The notes: generated by a model from the sequence alone, not told the origin. Numbered from the stretch's first letter, positions 42,957-51,772 are shown. The stretch is 64,000 nt of DNA from an uncultured Oscillospiraceae bacterium (GCA_902478785.1 CABSMJ010000002.1:124001-188000); one strand, 5' to 3'. Translations and numbers: made by a program.

Positions 42957-43691
42957 ATGAATCGTGACTATGCCTATTTCCTGGCCAATAACCTCTATTG
43001 GGTGGCTTTGATTCCGGTGCTGCTGCTGTCTCTGTGGGCCCAGGCCCAGGTCTCCGGCAGCTTTCGGAGGTATAGCGCCCAAAATAACCGCCGGCACCTC
43101 ACCGGTGCTCAGGCGGCGGAGGCAGTGCTCCGGGCCCACGGTGTAATGGACGTAGCCGTACGCTGCGTGCGGGGCACCCTGACGGACCACTACGATCCTC
43201 GGGACAACACCATTTACCTGTCCGAGGCGGTCTACGGTGCGCCCACTATCGCAGCGGTGGGTGTGGCGGCCCATGAGGCAGGCCACGCGGTGCAGTATGC
43301 GGAAGGGTATGGCCCTGTGCGGCTGCGCTCCGCCATTATTCCCGTTACCCAGTTTGGCTCTCGTTTCTCCTTTATTTTGCTGTTTCTGGGGCTGATTTTG
43401 TACAATCAGGCCTTTTTCGGTATTGGTATTGCCCTCTTTGCCCTGACCACGATCTTTCAGTTGGTGACCTTGCCGGTGGAGTTCAATGCCTCTCACCGGG
43501 CCATGGAGACCATTGAAGGTACGGGACTTTTAGACGAAGACGAGCAACAGGGGGCCCGCAAGGTACTGCGGGCGGCCGCTCTGACCTATGTGGCGGCGCT
43601 GCTGATGTCCCTGCTGCAGTTGCTGCGGTATCTGCTTATTTTCTTTGCCAGAGGCGGCGGAGATGGCCGCAGAGGCGGAGGGCGTCAATGA
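42957..43691 (+). CDS. YugP-type zinc metallopeptidase
   Basis: The 244-residue membrane protein has an N-terminal span, the zinc site VAAHEAGHAVQYA (HEAGH, about residues 103-107), further spans near 130-165 and 205-228 and a basic Gly/Arg tail. It matches the Zn_peptidase_2 (YugP) family; substrate unknown. It lies between fmt and rsmB, an insertion relative to the Bacillus order, and overlaps rsmB by four bases. Confidence 0.88.
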   Translation: MNRDYAYFLANNLYWVALIPVLLLSLWAQAQVSGSFRRYSAQNNRRHLTGAQAAEAVLRAHGVMDVAVRCVRGTLTDHYDPRDNTIYLSEAVYGAPTIAAVGVAAHEAGHAVQYAEGYGPVRLRSAIIPVTQFGSRFSFILLFLGLILYNQAFFGIGIALFALTTIFQLVTLPVEFNASHRAMETIEGTGLLDEDEQQGARKVLRAAALTYVAALLMSLLQLLRYLLIFFARGGGDGRRGGGRQ

Positions 43692-45013
43692 GCACCGCTG
43701 CGCGGGAGACCGCGCTGCGGGTGCTGGTCTCCTGCCGTAAGGGCGGTGCCTGGGCGGACGGCGCGCTGAAAACCGCCATTGCCAAGGACCGCCTCACCGG
43801 CGCCGATGCGGCCCTGGCCACCCGGCTGGTCTACGGCGTGGTGCAGAACCGGGCGTGGCTGGATTTCCGGCTGGGGGAGTTCTGCTCTCAGAAGGTGGAG
43901 AAGCTGGAACCTGTGCTGCTGGATATCCTGCGCCTGGGTGCCTATCAGATCCTGTTTCTGGACCGGGTGCCGGACAGCGCCGCCGTCAATGAGGCGGTAA
44001 ACCAGGCCAAGGCCCACAGGATGGCCCGGGCGTCAGGACTGGTCAACGCGGTGCTGCGGAAGCTCTCCACCCACAAGGACCAGCCGCCTCGCCTGCCGGA
44101 AAATCCGGCAGACCGTCTGAGCCTCCTGTACAGCCACCCCCGGTGGTTGACAGAGCGGCTGCTGGAGCTGGTGGGGGAGGAGGAGACCGAGGCCTTCCTG
44201 CGGGAGGACAACGGCACCCCGCCGGTGTATGTGCAGACCAATCCCCTGCGGACCACGGCCCAGGCGCTGGCGGAGGAGCTCTCCGCTGCCGGGGTGACAG
44301 TGGTGCCCCATCCCTGGCTGCCTGGCTGTCTCCAGCTCTCCAGCACCGGAGATCTGACGGCGCTGCCTGCCTTTCAGGAGGGCCGGATGCTGGTCCAGGA
44401 CCCGGCGGCCCATCTGGCGGTGCTTGCCGCCGCGCCCCATCCCGGCGACCGGGTGATCGACACCTGTGCCGCCCCAGGCGGCAAGTCCTTTGCCGCCGCC
44501 ATGGAGATGGAGGGACGGGGAGAGATCCTCTCCTGCGATCTCCATGCCCACAAGCTTCGCCTCATTGAGGCGGGGGCGGCCCGTCTGGGCATCTCCTGCA
44601 TCCGCACCCTTCTGGCCGACGGACGGGTGGAGCGGCCGGAGCTGCTGGAAAGCGCGGATGTGGTGATCGTGGATGCGCCCTGCTCCGGTTTGGGCATCAT
44701 CCGCAAAAAGCCGGACATCCGGCAGAAGAAAGCCCAAGAGCTTCGGGGATTGCCTCAGATCCAGCGGGACATCCTGGCCAACGCGGCCAAGTATGTCCGG
44801 CCCGGCGGGACCCTGCTCTACTCCACCTGCACCATTTTGCCGGAGGAGAATGAAGGGGTCACAGACGCTTTTCTGGACTCACACCCGGACTTTTCCCGGG
44901 AAAACTTTACTCTGCCCCATTTTGGCCAGGTGGCGGAACAGCTCACCTTCTGGCCTCAGCGCCACGGCACAGATGGCTTTTATGTGTGCCGGATGAAAAG
45001 GAAGATGCTATGA
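43688..45013 (+). CDS. rsmB: 16S rRNA (cytosine-967-C5)-methyltransferase
   Basis: The 441-residue protein has an N-terminal NusB-like domain, then a SAM-dependent methyltransferase fold with DTCAAPGGKSFAAA, DAPCSGLGIIRKKPDI and YSTCTILPEEN; the two cysteines are the catalytic pair of m5C enzymes. It overlaps rlmN by four bases (ATGA). Confidence 0.95.
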   Translation: MSTAARETALRVLVSCRKGGAWADGALKTAIAKDRLTGADAALATRLVYGVVQNRAWLDFRLGEFCSQKVEKLEPVLLDILRLGAYQILFLDRVPDSAAVNEAVNQAKAHRMARASGLVNAVLRKLSTHKDQPPRLPENPADRLSLLYSHPRWLTERLLELVGEEETEAFLREDNGTPPVYVQTNPLRTTAQALAEELSAAGVTVVPHPWLPGCLQLSSTGDLTALPAFQEGRMLVQDPAAHLAVLAAAPHPGDRVIDTCAAPGGKSFAAAMEMEGRGEILSCDLHAHKLRLIEAGAARLGISCIRTLLADGRVERPELLESADVVIVDAPCSGLGIIRKKPDIRQKKAQELRGLPQIQRDILANAAKYVRPGGTLLYSTCTILPEENEGVTDAFLDSHPDFSRENFTLPHFGQVAEQLTFWPQRHGTDGFYVCRMKRKML

Positions 45014-46044
45014 CCGACATACGCAGTTTGACTAAGGAGGAAATCACCGCCGCACTTCGGGAAATGGGAGAGCCGGCGTTCCGGGGCGGTCAGGTCTTTA
45101 CTTGGCTGCACCGCGGGGTGTCCTCCTTTGATGAGATGACCAATTTGTCCAAGCAGCTGCGGGAGCGGCTGGCGGCCCGGTTTGCCCTGGAGACGCCGCA
45201 GGTGGCCCGCAAGCAGGTATCCCAGCAGGATGGCACCATCAAGTACTTATGGGAACTCTCCGATGGCAACTGTATCGAATCCGTTTTGATGCAGTATCAC
45301 CACGGCAACACCATCTGCATCTCCTCCCAGGTGGGATGCCGCATGGGCTGCGCCTTCTGTGCCTCCACCATCGCCGGCAAGGTCCGGGATCTGACGCCGG
45401 GAGAGATGCTGGATCAGGTGATCTTCTCCCAAAAGGACTCGGGGCTCCCCATCTCCAATATCGTACTGATGGGCATCGGCGAGCCTATGGACAATCTGGA
45501 TAATGTACTGCGGTTTTTGGAGTTGGTGAACCATCCCGACGGATTGAACATCGGGATGCGGCACATCTCCCTGTCCACCTGCGGCGTGATTCCTGGCATT
45601 GACCGTCTGGCGGACCTGGGACTGCAGCTGACGCTGTCCGTCTCTCTCCACGCGCCGGACAGTGAGACCCGCTCCCGGATCATGCCGGTGAACCGAGCCT
45701 ATGATGTGGAGAAGCTGTTTGAGGCCTGCCACCGGTACTTTCAAAAGACCGGGCGGCGGATTTCCTTTGAGTACGCCATGATCGACGGAGTCAACGACCA
45801 CGATTGGCAGGCGGACCTGATCGCCCGGAAGCTCCATGGGATGCCGGGCCATGTGAATCTCATTCCCCTCAACGACGTGGTGGAAAGCCCCCTGAAGCCC
45901 AGCCGCCGTGTGGCGGCGTTCCAGCGCCGGCTGGAATCCCACGGCATCACCGCCACGGTGCGGCGGAGCCTGGGAGGAGATATCGACGCCTCCTGCGGAC
46001 AGCTCCGCCGGAAGGCCATGATGGAAGGGAAGACCTCAGACTGA
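45010..46044 (+). CDS. rlmN: 23S rRNA/tRNA (adenine-C2)-methyltransferase RlmN
   Basis: The 344-residue radical-SAM protein has the CX3CX2C motif in GCRMGCAFCAS, MGIGEPMDNLDNVL and a C-terminal cysteine in IDASCGQLR. It methylates A2503 of 23S rRNA. ATG at 45010 overlaps the rsmB stop; the longer upstream frame is inside rsmB. Confidence 0.95.
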   Translation: MTDIRSLTKEEITAALREMGEPAFRGGQVFTWLHRGVSSFDEMTNLSKQLRERLAARFALETPQVARKQVSQQDGTIKYLWELSDGNCIESVLMQYHHGNTICISSQVGCRMGCAFCASTIAGKVRDLTPGEMLDQVIFSQKDSGLPISNIVLMGIGEPMDNLDNVLRFLELVNHPDGLNIGMRHISLSTCGVIPGIDRLADLGLQLTLSVSLHAPDSETRSRIMPVNRAYDVEKLFEACHRYFQKTGRRISFEYAMIDGVNDHDWQADLIARKLHGMPGHVNLIPLNDVVESPLKPSRRVAAFQRRLESHGITATVRRSLGGDIDASCGQLRRKAMMEGKTSD

Positions 46045-46128
46045 TTCAGCGCGTGCCACGCCGACGGCAGTGCGAGGATGGCGGCCTGTACCGCCATCTT
46101 TGCGCCAGCGCAGCGAAAGGAAGGATAG

Positions 46129-46863
46129 ATGATGAAAGCATGGGGTGTCACCGACACCGGACTTGTCCGAAAGGAGAACCAGGATGCCTATGCAGTGTGC
46201 CAGGCAGATGCGGCAACGGTCTGCGTGGTCTGTGACGGCATGGGCGGCGTCAGCGGCGGAAAGCTGGCCAGCAGCATAGCTGTCAGGACTTACAGCGAGG
46301 AGCTGCTTCGGGTCCTGCGGCCTCACATGACGCCGGAGCAGCTGCGGGAGGCATCCTCCTATGCCGTTTCCCTGGCCAATGAGGCGGTGCGGACTCGAGC
46401 CGCCACCGAGGACGGGTGTCAGAATATGGGCACCACGCTGGTCTCCGCCATCAGCTATGACGGCGGCGTGGTGGTCAGCAACGTGGGCGACAGCCGGGCC
46501 TATCACATCAGCCCTGATGGCATCACTCGGATCACCCGGGACCACTCCCTGGTGGAGAACATGGTGGAGCGAGGCGATATCACGGAGGAGGAAGCCCGCC
46601 GCCATCCCAATAAGAACCTCATCACCCGCGCCTTGGGTCCGGATGAGAACGCCGACTGCGACGGTTTTATCTGTCCCCTGAAAAAGGGCGACTTTGTTCT
46701 GCTCTGCTCCGATGGTCTGGTGGACACTGTGACCGACCAGGAGATGCTCTATGAGGTCATCCACGGCGGTGAGCTGGACACCTGTCTGGACCGTTTGATG
46801 GAGATCGCCAAGAGCCGCGGTGCGGCAGACAACGTGACCGTTGTCCTGATGCAGAACAACTGA
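46129..46863 (+). CDS. prpC: PP2C-type protein serine/threonine phosphatase
   Basis: The 244-residue phosphatase has TGLVRKENQDAY, VCDGMGGVSGG, the GTTLVSAI region, VGDSRAYHI and a C-terminal DNVTVVLM; the aspartates bind two metal ions. It reverses phosphorylation by the adjacent kinase. AAAGGAAGG precedes the ATG. An 8-bp hairpin (46077-46098) in the 84-base gap after rlmN may attenuate transcription. Confidence 0.95.
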   Translation: MMKAWGVTDTGLVRKENQDAYAVCQADAATVCVVCDGMGGVSGGKLASSIAVRTYSEELLRVLRPHMTPEQLREASSYAVSLANEAVRTRAATEDGCQNMGTTLVSAISYDGGVVVSNVGDSRAYHISPDGITRITRDHSLVENMVERGDITEEEARRHPNKNLITRALGPDENADCDGFICPLKKGDFVLLCSDGLVDTVTDQEMLYEVIHGGELDTCLDRLMEIAKSRGAADNVTVVLMQNN

Positions 46864-46879
46864 GAAGGGAGGATGCCAC

Positions 46880-48832
46880 ATGGATCCTTATATCGGAAAA
46901 ATGCTGGATGACCGCTACGAGATTCTCGAGCGCATCGGAACCGGCGGTATGGCCGTGGTCTACAAGGCCAAGTGTCATCGCCTCAACCGTCTGGTGGCGG
47001 TGAAGATCCTGAAGAGCGACCTGGCCCAGGATGCGGACTTCCGCCGCCGTTTTCACGCCGAATCCAAGGCGGTCGCCATGCTGTCTCATCCCAATATCGT
47101 CTCTGTCTATGACGTGTCCCAGAGCGGTGAGACGGAATACATCGTCATGGAGCTGATCGACGGCATCACGCTCAAGCAGTATATGGAGCGGCGGGGCCAG
47201 CTGAACTGGAGAGAGTCTCTCCACTTCATCACTCAGATCATGAAGGGCCTGAGCCACGCCCACAGCCGTGGCATCGTCCACCGGGACATCAAGCCCCAGA
47301 ACATCATGGTGCTGCGGGACGGCAGTGTGAAGGTGGCCGACTTTGGCATCGCGTGTCTGGAGAACTCGGCCCAGACCCTGACCCAGGAGGCACTGGGCTC
47401 CGTCCACTATATCTCTCCGGAGCAGGCTCGGGGCGACCGTACTGACGCCCGGTCCGATATCTACTCTGCCGGCGTGGTGTTCTATGAGATGCTCACCGGT
47501 CGGCTGCCCTTTGAGGGGGATTCGGCGGTCTCTGTGGCTATTCAGCATCTGAGCTCCATTCCGCTGCCGCCTCGGGAGATCAACCCGGATATCCCGCCTC
47601 AGCTGGAGCTGATCTGTCTCAAGGCCATGGCTCCTGACATTGAAAAGCGCTATCAGTCCGCCGAAGCTATGATCTCCGATTTGGAGACCTTCCGGAAGAA
47701 TCCGGAGGTGGACCTGGACTACTCCATTGCCGATCTGCAGGACATGGATGTGGACGAGCCCACCCGCCATATCCCCACAGCGTCGCACCACCGCAACACG
47801 CCCTCCCGGGAACCGGCCAGACGCCACCCGGAACCGGAATATGAAGAGGAGGAGCATCGGATCAGCAAAAAGACCGGCGTCATCATTGCCGGCGGCATAG
47901 TGGCCGCGGCGGTGCTGATCTTCCTGTTGTTCCACTTCATCTTCGGAAGCTTCCAGAATCCCTCCAATGAAGAGCTGGTAGTACCCAATGTGTTGGGAAT
48001 GACCATCGAGGATGCTGAGAATATGGAGGAGGTCAAGGGAGTCTTCACCATCAAGCAGGCCGGTACGGAGTTTAGCAGCGACTATGAGGCCGGTCAGATC
48101 ATTCGTCAAAGCCCGGAGGGGGATACCACCACCAAGACCCAAACTACCATTGAAGTCTGGATCAGTGCCGGTGATGTCAGCAGTGAGATGATCGACATGA
48201 CCAATATGGACTCACGGCTGGCCAGGGATTGGCTGGAGGATCTGGATCTGGATTTGAACATTCGGGATGGCGAGGAGTATCAGGAGTACTCCGACGACTA
48301 TGAGGAGGGCCGTGTCATCCGCACCGATCCTGTAAAGGGCACCATTTTGAAGAAAGGGGACACCGTCACCCTGTATGTCAGCAAGGGCAAGGAAGAGAAA
48401 CCTGTGACCCTCATCACCTTCCGGGGCAACATCGACGACGTGTCAAAGACCCTGGATGAGATGGGACTGAGCATGGGACACGTTACGGAGGAGACCAGCG
48501 ATGAACCCGCCGGAACAATCCTCAGTCAGAGTCCTGCAGCTGGAACGGAAGTGCCTGCCGGCACAAAGATCGACTTTGTGGTCAGCAAGGGACCGGATAC
48601 CTCCACTCCCACAGAGGGCACCGATATTGTCACAGTGGCGCTGCCCAACGACGGGAGGACCACAGTGAAGGTGACTCTTAAAATGAATGGCTCTACGGTA
48701 TGGGAAAAAACCGTGAACTGCTCTGACGGTTCCTGCTCTGCGGAGCTGCGGGGCAGCGGTTCCGGAACGGTGGACATCTATATCGATGACGCCTATGTGG
48801 AATCCCGGCAGGTGAATTTTGACAATGGCTAA
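46880..48832 (+). CDS. prkC: PASTA-domain serine/threonine protein kinase
   Basis: The 650-residue kinase has a cytoplasmic kinase domain (about residues 13-275: GTGGMAVVYKA, the VAVKIL lysine, HRDIKPQN near 134, DFGIA), a juxtamembrane region, one span near 333-356 and three extracellular PASTA repeats (about 362-570). It also has an extra C-terminal beta-rich domain with a Cys pair (NCSDGSC). It senses cell-wall fragments and, in spore formers, germination signals. prpC and rsgA flank it; rsgA is a known kinase target in related bacteria. Confidence 0.95.
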   Translation: MDPYIGKMLDDRYEILERIGTGGMAVVYKAKCHRLNRLVAVKILKSDLAQDADFRRRFHAESKAVAMLSHPNIVSVYDVSQSGETEYIVMELIDGITLKQYMERRGQLNWRESLHFITQIMKGLSHAHSRGIVHRDIKPQNIMVLRDGSVKVADFGIACLENSAQTLTQEALGSVHYISPEQARGDRTDARSDIYSAGVVFYEMLTGRLPFEGDSAVSVAIQHLSSIPLPPREINPDIPPQLELICLKAMAPDIEKRYQSAEAMISDLETFRKNPEVDLDYSIADLQDMDVDEPTRHIPTASHHRNTPSREPARRHPEPEYEEEEHRISKKTGVIIAGGIVAAAVLIFLLFHFIFGSFQNPSNEELVVPNVLGMTIEDAENMEEVKGVFTIKQAGTEFSSDYEAGQIIRQSPEGDTTTKTQTTIEVWISAGDVSSEMIDMTNMDSRLARDWLEDLDLDLNIRDGEEYQEYSDDYEEGRVIRTDPVKGTILKKGDTVTLYVSKGKEEKPVTLITFRGNIDDVSKTLDEMGLSMGHVTEETSDEPAGTILSQSPAAGTEVPAGTKIDFVVSKGPDTSTPTEGTDIVTVALPNDGRTTVKVTLKMNGSTVWEKTVNCSDGSCSAELRGSGSGTVDIYIDDAYVESRQVNFDNG

Positions 48833-49715
48833 GGGCAGAATTCAGAAGGCACTCAGCGGCTTCTACTACGTGGACACCGGCAGCGAAATCCTTCGCTGCC
48901 GGGCCCGGGGCAAATTCCGCAAGGAGGGCGTGTCCCCCCTGGTGGGAGATATGGTGGAGGTCCGGGAGTTGGGCGACGGCGAAGGATTCGTGGAGGCCAT
49001 CGCCCCGCGGAAAAACGCCTTTGCCCGCCCTGCGGTGGCCAACATCGACCAGCTGGTCATCATTGCCTCTCAGGCCATTCCCAAGACAGAGCCTTACCTC
49101 ATTGACCGGGTGGCTGCCATCGCGGCCCTGAAGGGCTGCCAGGTGGTGGTGTGCCTGAACAAGTGCGATCTGGACAGCGCTGACGATCTCTATGAGATCT
49201 ATACCGCCGCCGGGTTTCCTACGCTGCGGGTCAGCGCGGAGACGGGAGAGGGACTGGAGGAGCTCCGGCAGCAAATATCTGGCAAGCTATCTGCCTTTAC
49301 AGGGAATTCCGGCGTAGGGAAGTCCAGCATCCTCAATGCCCTGGATCCGGAGTATCACATCCAGGTAGGGGAGGTCAGCAATGCCCTGGGCCGTGGTCGG
49401 CACACCACCCGCCATGTGGAGCTCTACCGCTTGAACTGCGGCGCGGAGGTGGTGGACTCTCCCGGTTTTTCCTCCTTTGACACGGAGGAGCTGAACCTGG
49501 AGCTCAAGCATCACCTGCCGGAGACCTTTTTGGAGTTTGCCCCCTATCTGAACAGCTGCCGCTTTGTAGGCTGCAGCCACACCAAGGAGAAGGGCTGCGC
49601 CGTACTGGAGGCAGTCCGGGCGGGGAAGATCCCCAAGAGCCGCCACGAGAGCTACCTGCGGCTCTATGAGGAGCTCAAGCCGCTCAAGGATTGGGAGGCC
49701 AAGGAAAAGAAGTAA
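48825..49715 (+). CDS. rsgA: Ribosome small-subunit-dependent GTPase RsgA
   Basis: The 296-residue protein has an N-terminal OB fold, then a circularly permuted GTPase with NKCD before the P-loop (TGNSGVGKSSILN) and a C-terminal zinc site (CRFVGCSHTKEKGC). It helps mature the 30S subunit. ATG at 48825 overlaps the prkC end by eight bases; a TTG two codons earlier is less likely. Confidence 0.95.
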   Translation: MAKGRIQKALSGFYYVDTGSEILRCRARGKFRKEGVSPLVGDMVEVRELGDGEGFVEAIAPRKNAFARPAVANIDQLVIIASQAIPKTEPYLIDRVAAIAALKGCQVVVCLNKCDLDSADDLYEIYTAAGFPTLRVSAETGEGLEELRQQISGKLSAFTGNSGVGKSSILNALDPEYHIQVGEVSNALGRGRHTTRHVELYRLNCGAEVVDSPGFSSFDTEELNLELKHHLPETFLEFAPYLNSCRFVGCSHTKEKGCAVLEAVRAGKIPKSRHESYLRLYEELKPLKDWEAKEKK

Positions 49716-49759
49716 AGCTGGCGAGAATCGTCAGCAGGCACAAACGCAAAATGCGGCAC

Positions 49760-49793
49760 AAAGGCCGCCGGGAAATTTCCCGGCGGCCTTTTT
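49760..49793 (+). terminator. Intrinsic terminator after rsgA
   Basis: A perfect 30-base palindrome (AAGGCCGCCGGGAAA and its complement, 49761-49790) followed by TTT. It separates the rsgA operon from the spoVM region, which therefore needs its own promoter. Confidence 0.88.
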
Positions 49794-49823
49794 CGTACCT
49801 TTTGCCGGCAAGCGGTATATACT
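49794..49823 (+). promoter_or_regulatory. Weak sigma-E-like promoter before the micro-ORF/spoVM pair
   Basis: TATATACT (49816-49823) matches the sigma-E -10 CATACAMT at six of eight positions; a weak -35 (GTACCTT, 49795-49801) lies 14 bases upstream. No sigma-A pair fits. Candidate only. Confidence 0.3.
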
Positions 49824-49847
49824 GGAGAGAAAGGAGGGTGGGGAACG

Positions 49848-49997
49848 ATGTGGGGACGCGGTCCCTGTTGGATCGGCGTATGCGCCCTGGCCCTGGGACT
49901 GAGCATTCTGATCGTCGCCATCTTTCCGGTGGGCGGTCTGATGTTCTTGGTGGCCATGCTGCTGATCGCCTGTGGCGTGTGCTGTTTGAAGCGGTAA
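49848..49997 (+). CDS. 49-residue membrane micro-protein upstream of spoVM
   Basis: This short ORF begins MWGRGPCWIG and continues as two adjoining hydrophobic stretches (about residues 9-26 and 29-45) ending CCLKR; four cysteines. AAAGGAGG lies 10 bases before the ATG. It sits between the rsgA terminator and spoVM (21-base gap), so it is likely co-transcribed with spoVM. I do not recognise a family. Codon use and the good ribosome-binding site argue for a real gene. Confidence 0.6.
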   Translation: MWGRGPCWIGVCALALGLSILIVAIFPVGGLMFLVAMLLIACGVCCLKR

Positions 49998-50018
49998 AGG
50001 GAGAGAGGAGGAGAACGC

Positions 50019-50093
50019 ATGAAAATCGTGGTGGTAAAGTCCCCCCGCATTCTTCGGGGTCTGCTGTGCCGGGTCTTTGGCATCCATGCATAA
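50019..50093 (+). CDS. spoVM: Stage V sporulation protein M (spore-coat anchor)
   Basis: This ORF encodes 24 residues, MKIVVVKSPRILRGLLCRVF followed by GIHA. It aligns without gaps to Bacillus SpoVM: K2, K7, the important Pro9, L12, G14 and G21 coincide. SpoVM is an amphipathic helix that recognises the curved forespore membrane and anchors SpoIVA. AGGAGG lies seven bases before the ATG. Position after prpC-prkC-rsgA is the same as in Bacillus subtilis, which strongly supports the call; rpe, thiN and rpmB are missing at this site. Confidence 0.9.
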   Translation: MKIVVVKSPRILRGLLCRVFGIHA

Positions 50094-50116
50094 GCTTTCC
50101 TGAGACCGCATAGTCT
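50088..50116 (+). promoter_or_regulatory. Sigma-E-like promoter before sipL
   Basis: GCATAAG (50088-50094), 14 bases, CATAGTCT (50109-50116): five of seven and six of eight matches to the sigma-E consensus. It overlaps the spoVM stop and lies 79 bases before sipL. Confidence 0.45.
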
Positions 50117-50194
50117 TTGACAGGTGCCGACGGTCGGAGCGGACTGGCTTCGTTTCGTTCCGGCCCCCAGTCGAAGGAAAGGAACGGTCAACGC

Positions 50195-51724
50195 ATGGAA
50201 CTGGAATTGAAACAGGCGGCATTTGACTGCTATGAAACATCAGCCGATGCGGCAATCACACAGGAGGAGAGCGCAGAACATATTGTACCGGATTACTGCC
50301 CGGACATTGCACGCATCATCGACAGCACCGGTTCGGTCTATGTGCACAGCCGGGAGCTGCGGGACGGCAAGGCCGAGATCACCGGTGCGGTGCAGGTGAC
50401 GGTGCTGTATTTCCCCGACGGCGAAAGCGGCATCCGCACCTTGGAGTTTGCCCTGCCCTTTTCCGTACAGGGCGAGGGGAAGGGGGACCGGCTCCTGGCA
50501 GAGCCGGAGCTGGAGTCCATTGAGACTCGGTTGGTGAATCCCAGGAAGATCTCTACGCGCTGCCGTCTCCTGACCCGCCTGACGGCTGGCCAGCGGGTCA
50601 GGACGCAGTGCTGTGAGGACGTGGAGGACGGGGAAGGGTCTTTGGGCATCGAAAAGAAGCAGGAGACCTACCACGCCTCCGCGGTGACGCAGATTCTGGA
50701 AAAGGACTTCACCTTTTCCGATACCTTCCATATCTCGCCGGGCAAAGAGGCGGCGGAGGAGCTGGTGCTGAAAAAGGTCCGGCCGGCCATCTCTGAGACC
50801 AAGCTCATCGGCAGCAAGCTCATCCTCAAGGGCGTATTTACCGTGGAGTTTTTGTGCCGCAGCGCAGGAAATCAGTATTACGCCGCCTCTGGAGAGCTGC
50901 CCTTTTCCCAGATTTTGGAGGCAGAGGAGCCGGCGGAAAACGCCGCCTGTCAGGCGCTTTTGCAGCTGACAGGTGCGGAGTTCCAGCTGGACAGCGAGGG
51001 AGACGACGGACACGCCATCTCCGTGACGCTGTATCTTCATGCCTGGGCCTCGTTGCGGGAGGAGCGGGAGCTGACGCTGTTGACGGACCTGTACAGCACC
51101 GCCTATGACCTGACCTATGAGGCGGCACCGGTGAGCTTCTCCGAATTTGCCCAGAACCTTCTGCGGCGCCAGAATGTCCGAGAGGTGCTGGAGATCGGGG
51201 TCACGGCAAAGAGCCTATTGTCGCTGGACGCAAACTGCGGCGCGGTCACTGTCACCCGGGAGCGGGAGGTGGTGACGCTGCGGACTACGGCCAGCCTTCG
51301 GGCGCTGTATCTGGACGAAGGGGGGACGCCTCTGGTCTCCGAGCGCCGGGTGGAGGTATCCGCCCAGCTGGAGCTGCCGGAGGAGTGCCAGGTGACGGCC
51401 CGGGCCTGCTGCGCCGAGGAGGTCCAGGGAAGCCTGGCAGACCGGGGCATCGAGGTCCGCTTCCCGGTGGACTTTGCGGTGGAGGCAATATCCCGGCGGA
51501 AGGTCCCGGCGGTCACTTCGGCCAAACTGGACGACGAAAAGCCCAAGGATCTGTCCGGGCAGCCCTCCGTGGTCCTTCGTTATCTGGACGGCGGGGAGAG
51601 CCTGTGGGACCTGGCCAAGCGATACAGCACCACCGGAGCCGATATTCTGGCGGCCAACGAGCTGGAGACGGAGGCAGATGTGCCCGGCGACCGGCTTTTG
51701 CTGATCCCGCGGAAGCGGAGCTAG
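50195..51724 (+). CDS. sipL: SipL-like spore-coat protein (DUF3794/SPOCS and LysM)
   Basis: The 509-residue protein has SPOCS/DUF3794 repeats (e.g. HIVPDYCPDIARIIDSTGSV near residue 30) and a C-terminal LysM domain (GGESLWDLAKRYSTTGADIL near 466-485). This is the architecture of Clostridioides difficile SipL, which binds SpoIVA through its LysM domain and is needed for coat attachment. spoVM lies just upstream and spoIVA 2.8 kb downstream, supporting the assignment. ATG at 50195 with AAGGAAAGGA upstream; the frame opens earlier but overlaps the promoter region. Confidence 0.88.
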   Translation: MELELKQAAFDCYETSADAAITQEESAEHIVPDYCPDIARIIDSTGSVYVHSRELRDGKAEITGAVQVTVLYFPDGESGIRTLEFALPFSVQGEGKGDRLLAEPELESIETRLVNPRKISTRCRLLTRLTAGQRVRTQCCEDVEDGEGSLGIEKKQETYHASAVTQILEKDFTFSDTFHISPGKEAAEELVLKKVRPAISETKLIGSKLILKGVFTVEFLCRSAGNQYYAASGELPFSQILEAEEPAENAACQALLQLTGAEFQLDSEGDDGHAISVTLYLHAWASLREERELTLLTDLYSTAYDLTYEAAPVSFSEFAQNLLRRQNVREVLEIGVTAKSLLSLDANCGAVTVTREREVVTLRTTASLRALYLDEGGTPLVSERRVEVSAQLELPEECQVTARACCAEEVQGSLADRGIEVRFPVDFAVEAISRRKVPAVTSAKLDDEKPKDLSGQPSVVLRYLDGGESLWDLAKRYSTTGADILAANELETEADVPGDRLLLIPRKRS

Positions 51725-51732
51725 AGAATATA

Positions 51733-51772
51733 AAAAAGCGCGGGACGAAGCTTGAGCTTCGTCCCGCGCTTT
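51733..51772. terminator. Bidirectional terminator between sipL and the amino-acid ABC genes
   Basis: AAAGCGCGGGACGAAGC and its complement form a 17-bp stem around TTGA; A and T tracts flank it. It serves sipL on the plus strand and the convergent ABC operon on the minus strand. Confidence 0.85.

Noticed and set aside
50117..50194. Sigma-A promoter before sipL (TTGACA at 50117-50122)
   Set aside because: No acceptable -10 lies 15-19 bases downstream; the stretch is GC-rich.
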